From NCBI GenBank assembly GCA_964457685.1, contig CAYWFS010000037.1, positions 1-16,000 on the forward strand: a stretch of DNA of 16,000 bases, read 5' to 3'. The notes below the pieces were generated by a model. That model had not been told where the DNA came from. It ran no database searches and saw only the letters and a list, made by a program, of their open reading frames with translations. This DNA is from UMGS1696 sp964457685 (GTDB taxonomy: Bacteria > Bacillota > Clostridia > Oscillospirales > CAG-272). Positions 13,445-16,000 of this stretch are shown one piece after another; the first letter of the stretch is position 1; each line of letters starts with the position of its first letter. Made by a program: the position numbers and the translations under genes.

Positions 13445-15022
13445 ATGACTGTACAGGAAAAAATAAACTCGCAAAAAACCTCTCTCGGAATAGAGTTCGG
13501 CTCGACAAGAATAAAGGCAGTGCTTATAGACGACACCTATTCTCCGATAGCCTCGGGCGGATGTGACTGGGAAAACAAACTCGAGAACGGAATCTGGACG
13601 TATTCTCTCGAAGATATAACAAGCGGACTGAGAAAGGCATATTCCACTCTCAAAAAGGATGTACTCGAAAAATACGGTGTGAAGCTGACAAAAATAGGCT
13701 CTATCGGTATCTCGGGAATGATGCACGGCTACCTTGCGTTCGATGAAAACGATGAGCTTCTCACCCCGTTCAGAACATGGAGAAACACGATAACGGCAGA
13801 GGCGGCAGGTGAGCTTTCGGAAGCATTCGACTTTAACATTCCCGAAAGATGGACATCCGCTCACCTCTATCAGGCAATCTTAAGCGGCGAAAGTCATGTA
13901 TCGAAGATAGCACACGTTACTACACTTGCGGGATATATCCACTACAGACTCACGGGAAAAAGAGAGGTCGGTATCGGAGAAGCGTCGGGTATATTCCCCA
14001 TAGACTCCGAAAAGCTCTGCTATGACGAAGAGAAGCTTGCAATATACAACGCAAAGCTATCCTCCCACGGTGCAAGCTTTACCGCCGAGGAGGTGTTCCC
14101 CACAGTAAGACCGGCAGGCTACATAGGAGCGTTCCTTACAAAAGAAGGTGCAAATCTGCTTGACGAAGACGGTGAGCTTGAATGCGACATTCCTCTCTGT
14201 CCTCCCGAAGGAGACGCAGGAACAGGCATGACCGCAACCAACTCCGTAAGAAAACGCACGGGAAATATTTCCGCCGGCACGTCCGTGTTCTCAATGCTCG
14301 TGCTTGAAAAGAACCTCTCGAAAAGATACAGTTCGATAGATATGGTAACAACCCCCGATGGTTCTCCTGTGGCGATGGTACACTGCAACAACTGCTGTGG
14401 TGAGATAGACACATGGGCGAAGATGTTCGGAGAATTTGCGTCTGCCGTCGGTGTCGATATTCCGAAGTACAAGGTATATGACGCACTTTACGGTATGGCA
14501 ATGCAGGGAGACAGCGATTGCGGAGGAGTTGTGGCGTATAACTTCCTCTCCGGTGAACATATTCTCGGCATAAAGAGCGGTCACCCGATGTATTTCCGTG
14601 AAGAGGGCTGTAAAATGAACCTCGCAAACTTCTTCAGAGCGGAGGTATACTCATCCGTAGCCGCATTAAAGAGCGGAATGGATATCATACTCGGCGAAGA
14701 AAAGATGCAGGCTGACGGCTTCACGGGACACGGTGGACTGTTCAAGACCGAGGGAGTTGCACAGCAGTTCCTCGCAGACGCAATAGGCACCCCCGTATCC
14801 GTAATGAAGACCGCAGGAGAGGGCGGAGCATGGGGAATGGCACTTCTTGCCTCGTACATTCTGAACGGTCACGGAAAGAGCCTGAGCGACTATCTCGATG
14901 ATGAAGTATTCGCCACAATGGAAAAGAAAACCCTCTCACCCACCAAGGAAGGCTCGGTAGGCTTTGCAAAATACATGGAAAACTACAAAAAAGGACTTGC
15001 CGCACAGTACGCACTGAATTAA
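13445..15022 (+). CDS. FGGY-family carbohydrate kinase (pentulose kinase type)
   Basis: ATP-dependent sugar kinase of 525 aa with the two actin-like domains of the FGGY family. The N-terminal phosphate-binding loop is SLGIEFGSTRIKAVLID (13-29). The sugar-side loop is SGMMHGYLAFDENDELLTPF, followed by RTWRNT (90-115). The catalytic base is probably D257 in PPEGDAGTG. The ATP-side signature is GHGGLFKTEGVAQQFLADAI (428-447), followed by GEGGAWGMALLA (458-469). The family covers xylulokinase, ribulokinase, rhamnulokinase and others. The length and RTWRNT segment recall Clostridia kinases found beside L-arabinose or pentose genes, so L-ribulose or D-xylulose is my best guess. No sugar gene or transporter lies beside it, so the substrate stays open. 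GGAGG is 6 nt before the ATG. It ends at the large hairpin 15031-15125, convergent with the isomerase gene. Confidence 0.88.
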   Translation: MTVQEKINSQKTSLGIEFGSTRIKAVLIDDTYSPIASGGCDWENKLENGIWTYSLEDITSGLRKAYSTLKKDVLEKYGVKLTKIGSIGISGMMHGYLAFDENDELLTPFRTWRNTITAEAAGELSEAFDFNIPERWTSAHLYQAILSGESHVSKIAHVTTLAGYIHYRLTGKREVGIGEASGIFPIDSEKLCYDEEKLAIYNAKLSSHGASFTAEEVFPTVRPAGYIGAFLTKEGANLLDEDGELECDIPLCPPEGDAGTGMTATNSVRKRTGNISAGTSVFSMLVLEKNLSKRYSSIDMVTTPDGSPVAMVHCNNCCGEIDTWAKMFGEFASAVGVDIPKYKVYDALYGMAMQGDSDCGGVVAYNFLSGEHILGIKSGHPMYFREEGCKMNLANFFRAEVYSSVAALKSGMDIILGEEKMQADGFTGHGGLFKTEGVAQQFLADAIGTPVSVMKTAGEGGAWGMALLASYILNGHGKSLSDYLDDEVFATMEKKTLSPTKEGSVGFAKYMENYKKGLAAQYALN

Positions 15023-15023
15023 A

Positions 15024-15125
15024 ACAAAAAAATTCCCACTCGAGGAGCTTGTACCGGACTTACCAAAATCGTTAGTTCTGACTTTTGGTAGTCACATCAC
15101 TCACTCTACGGGTGGGATTTTTTTA
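15024..15125. terminator. Large bidirectional terminator-like palindrome
   Basis: Outer stem AATTCCCACTCG/CGGGTGGGATT (15031-15042 with 15109-15119, one bulged T, one G-T wobble). Inner stem GACTTACCAAAA/TTTTGGTAGTC (15057-15068 with 15083-15093, one bulged T). Tip GTTA/TGAC (15071-15074 with 15079-15082). T tracts follow on the plus strand (15118-15124), and on the minus strand reading out of 15031. It serves both convergent genes, but at about 89 nt it is much larger than the other terminators here. Confidence 0.75.
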
Positions 15126-15881
15126 TTACATCATTTTGTCAACGGGGTAAAGAATCTTGAGCTGGTTTATCTTGCTCTGGTAAGCCGCCTGCTGCTTTTC
15201 GCCCATGAGTGCTTCCATTATCCCGTTCTTTACAACGTGGAACTCGATAGTGCCGCCCTCGGACTTTTTGTTGAGCTTGATGATGTGCCAGCCGAACTGA
15301 GTCTGAACGGGAGCGGAAATTTCGCCTTCGTTCATAGCGGCACAAGCGTTTTCAAATTCGGGAACCATCTGACCGTGACCGAAATCACCGAGGTTGCCGC
15401 CCTGCTTACCGGAAGGACAAGTGCTGTGTTCTTCGGCAGCCGCTTCAAATGTTACCTCGCCGCCCTCGATCTTGCCCTTAATCTCATTTGCAAGCTCCTC
15501 GCTGTCAACGAGAATGTGGCTTGCGTTGAAGCTTACACCTGCGTCAAACTGCTCGGGATTTTCGTCATAGTACTTCTTAACTTCCTCGTCTGTAACACGA
15601 ACCTTTTCAACAGCCTTCTGAATGTTGTAGCTGGCAAGAAGCTCTTCTTTAACTCTTGCAAGCTGTTCCTTGAAAGCAGGCTCTCTCTCGATGAGGTTTC
15701 TCTGTGCGTCGAGGAGGAAGAGTCTCTTGTTGATTATCTGGTCGAGAATCAAAGCTCTGCCCTGGGGATTGTTGTAAGCCTGACCTCTCTGACCCATCTG
15801 CATGAGCATTGCGTCGATTTCGCTCTCCATAATCGGCTTGCCGCCAACCTGAGCAACGATTCTGTCCTGTGCGTTATTCAT
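15126..15881 (-). CDS. Parvulin-type peptidyl-prolyl cis-trans isomerase, apparently cytoplasmic
   Basis: Folding helper of 251 aa. Residues 1-110 form a helical SurA/trigger-like N-terminal region (GGKPIMESEIDAMLMQMG, LILDQIINKRLFLLDAQ). Residues ~118-205 form a parvulin domain: FNASHILVDSEELANEI, FEAAAEEHSTCPSG, GGNLGDFGHGQMVPEFENA, QFGWHIIKL. A short C-terminal helix follows. The N-terminus (MNNAQDRIVAQVGGK) has no signal peptide or lipobox, so unlike PrsA it should remain in the cytoplasm. AAAGGA lies 8 nt before the ATG. It has its own extended -10 promoter overlapping an inverted repeat, and its stop codon abuts the palindromic terminator. The residues typical of the PPIase core are present, so isomerase activity is plausible; a holdase role is also possible. 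Confidence 0.9.
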   Translation of the reverse strand: MNNAQDRIVAQVGGKPIMESEIDAMLMQMGQRGQAYNNPQGRALILDQIINKRLFLLDAQRNLIEREPAFKEQLARVKEELLASYNIQKAVEKVRVTDEEVKKYYDENPEQFDAGVSFNASHILVDSEELANEIKGKIEGGEVTFEAAAEEHSTCPSGKQGGNLGDFGHGQMVPEFENACAAMNEGEISAPVQTQFGWHIIKLNKKSEGGTIEFHVVKNGIMEALMGEKQQAAYQSKINQLKILYPVDKMM

Positions 15882-15903
15882 TTCGTAATCCTTTCGTATT
15901 CAC

Positions 15904-15924
15904 ATAATCATTCATTATGATTAT
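15904..15924. repeat. Inverted repeat over the parvulin promoter -10 and start site
   Basis: Perfect 8-bp arms ATAATCAT (15904-15911) and ATGATTAT (15917-15924) around a 5-nt spacer. It covers most of the -10 hexamer and the predicted transcription start, the position of a repressor operator. Confidence 0.5.
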
Positions 15925-15948
15925 ATCAGACAAGGACGTTTTTTGCAA
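15920..15948 (-). promoter_or_regulatory. Sigma-A promoter of the parvulin gene
   Basis: Minus strand TTGCAA (15948-15943), 17-nt spacer, TATAAT (15925-15920), extended -10 TGA. Predicted start ~15913. Beyond it, 15949-16000 holds only an unassigned TTGACG (15988-15993, plus) that could belong to a divergent gene outside the window. Confidence 0.85.
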
Positions 15949-16000
15949 GAGGATTACGGTATTTTGTCCCCTTATTGCAATATTGCGTTGACGATGTAGA

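Noticed and set aside
1..16000. CRISPR arrays, insertion sequences, tRNA or rRNA genes, phage genes
   Set aside because: I looked for regular repeats, terminal inverted repeats, transposase or integrase motifs, and T-arm signatures and found none.

Overview
The window looks like a piece of chromosome from a Bacillota bacterium, most likely a Clostridia member of the Ruminococcaceae/Oscillospiraceae type. The reasons are consensus sigma-A promoters with 17-nt spacers and mostly extended -10 (TGN) elements, strong Shine-Dalgarno sites, TTG starts, a T-box leader on thrS, RNase J, and an AbrB-family regulator of the clostridial four-cysteine kind. I see no transposon, phage, CRISPR array, tRNA or rRNA. 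This is mainly a core-genome region.

Layout. Positions 1-2666 (minus) hold the first 888 codons of rpoB, which runs off the left edge. rpoB has its own promoter and is divergent from rplS (3068-3409, plus), a single-gene unit with a structured leader. A minus-strand gene at 3534-5336 encodes a secreted lipoprotein in which an F5/8 type C domain appears to be inserted into a CotH-type kinase fold. Divergent from it is thrS (5708-7603), behind a T-box whose specifier reads ACC (Thr). Next come an AbrB-family regulator (7807-8055, minus) and a small membrane-protein gene (8426-8719, plus) preceded by a sequence close to the sigma-F/G forespore consensus. A strong promoter at 8816-8845 then drives a structured RNA of about 179 nt (8852-9030), whose fold resembles 6S RNA.

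The rest of the plus strand is a tight operon of RNase J, a Dabb-domain protein, a U32 (TrhP-like) protein and uppP (9157-13257), closed by a terminator. A stand-alone FGGY sugar kinase follows (13445-15022). It converges on a parvulin-type prolyl isomerase (15126-15881, minus) across a large palindromic terminator.

Most genes serve gene expression (RNA polymerase, ribosome, tRNA charging, RNA decay, tRNA modification) or the cell surface (undecaprenyl phosphate recycling, surface lipoprotein). The best candidates for something undescribed are the 6S-like RNA in front of the RNase J operon, the putative forespore membrane protein, and the nested CotH/F5/8 lipoprotein.
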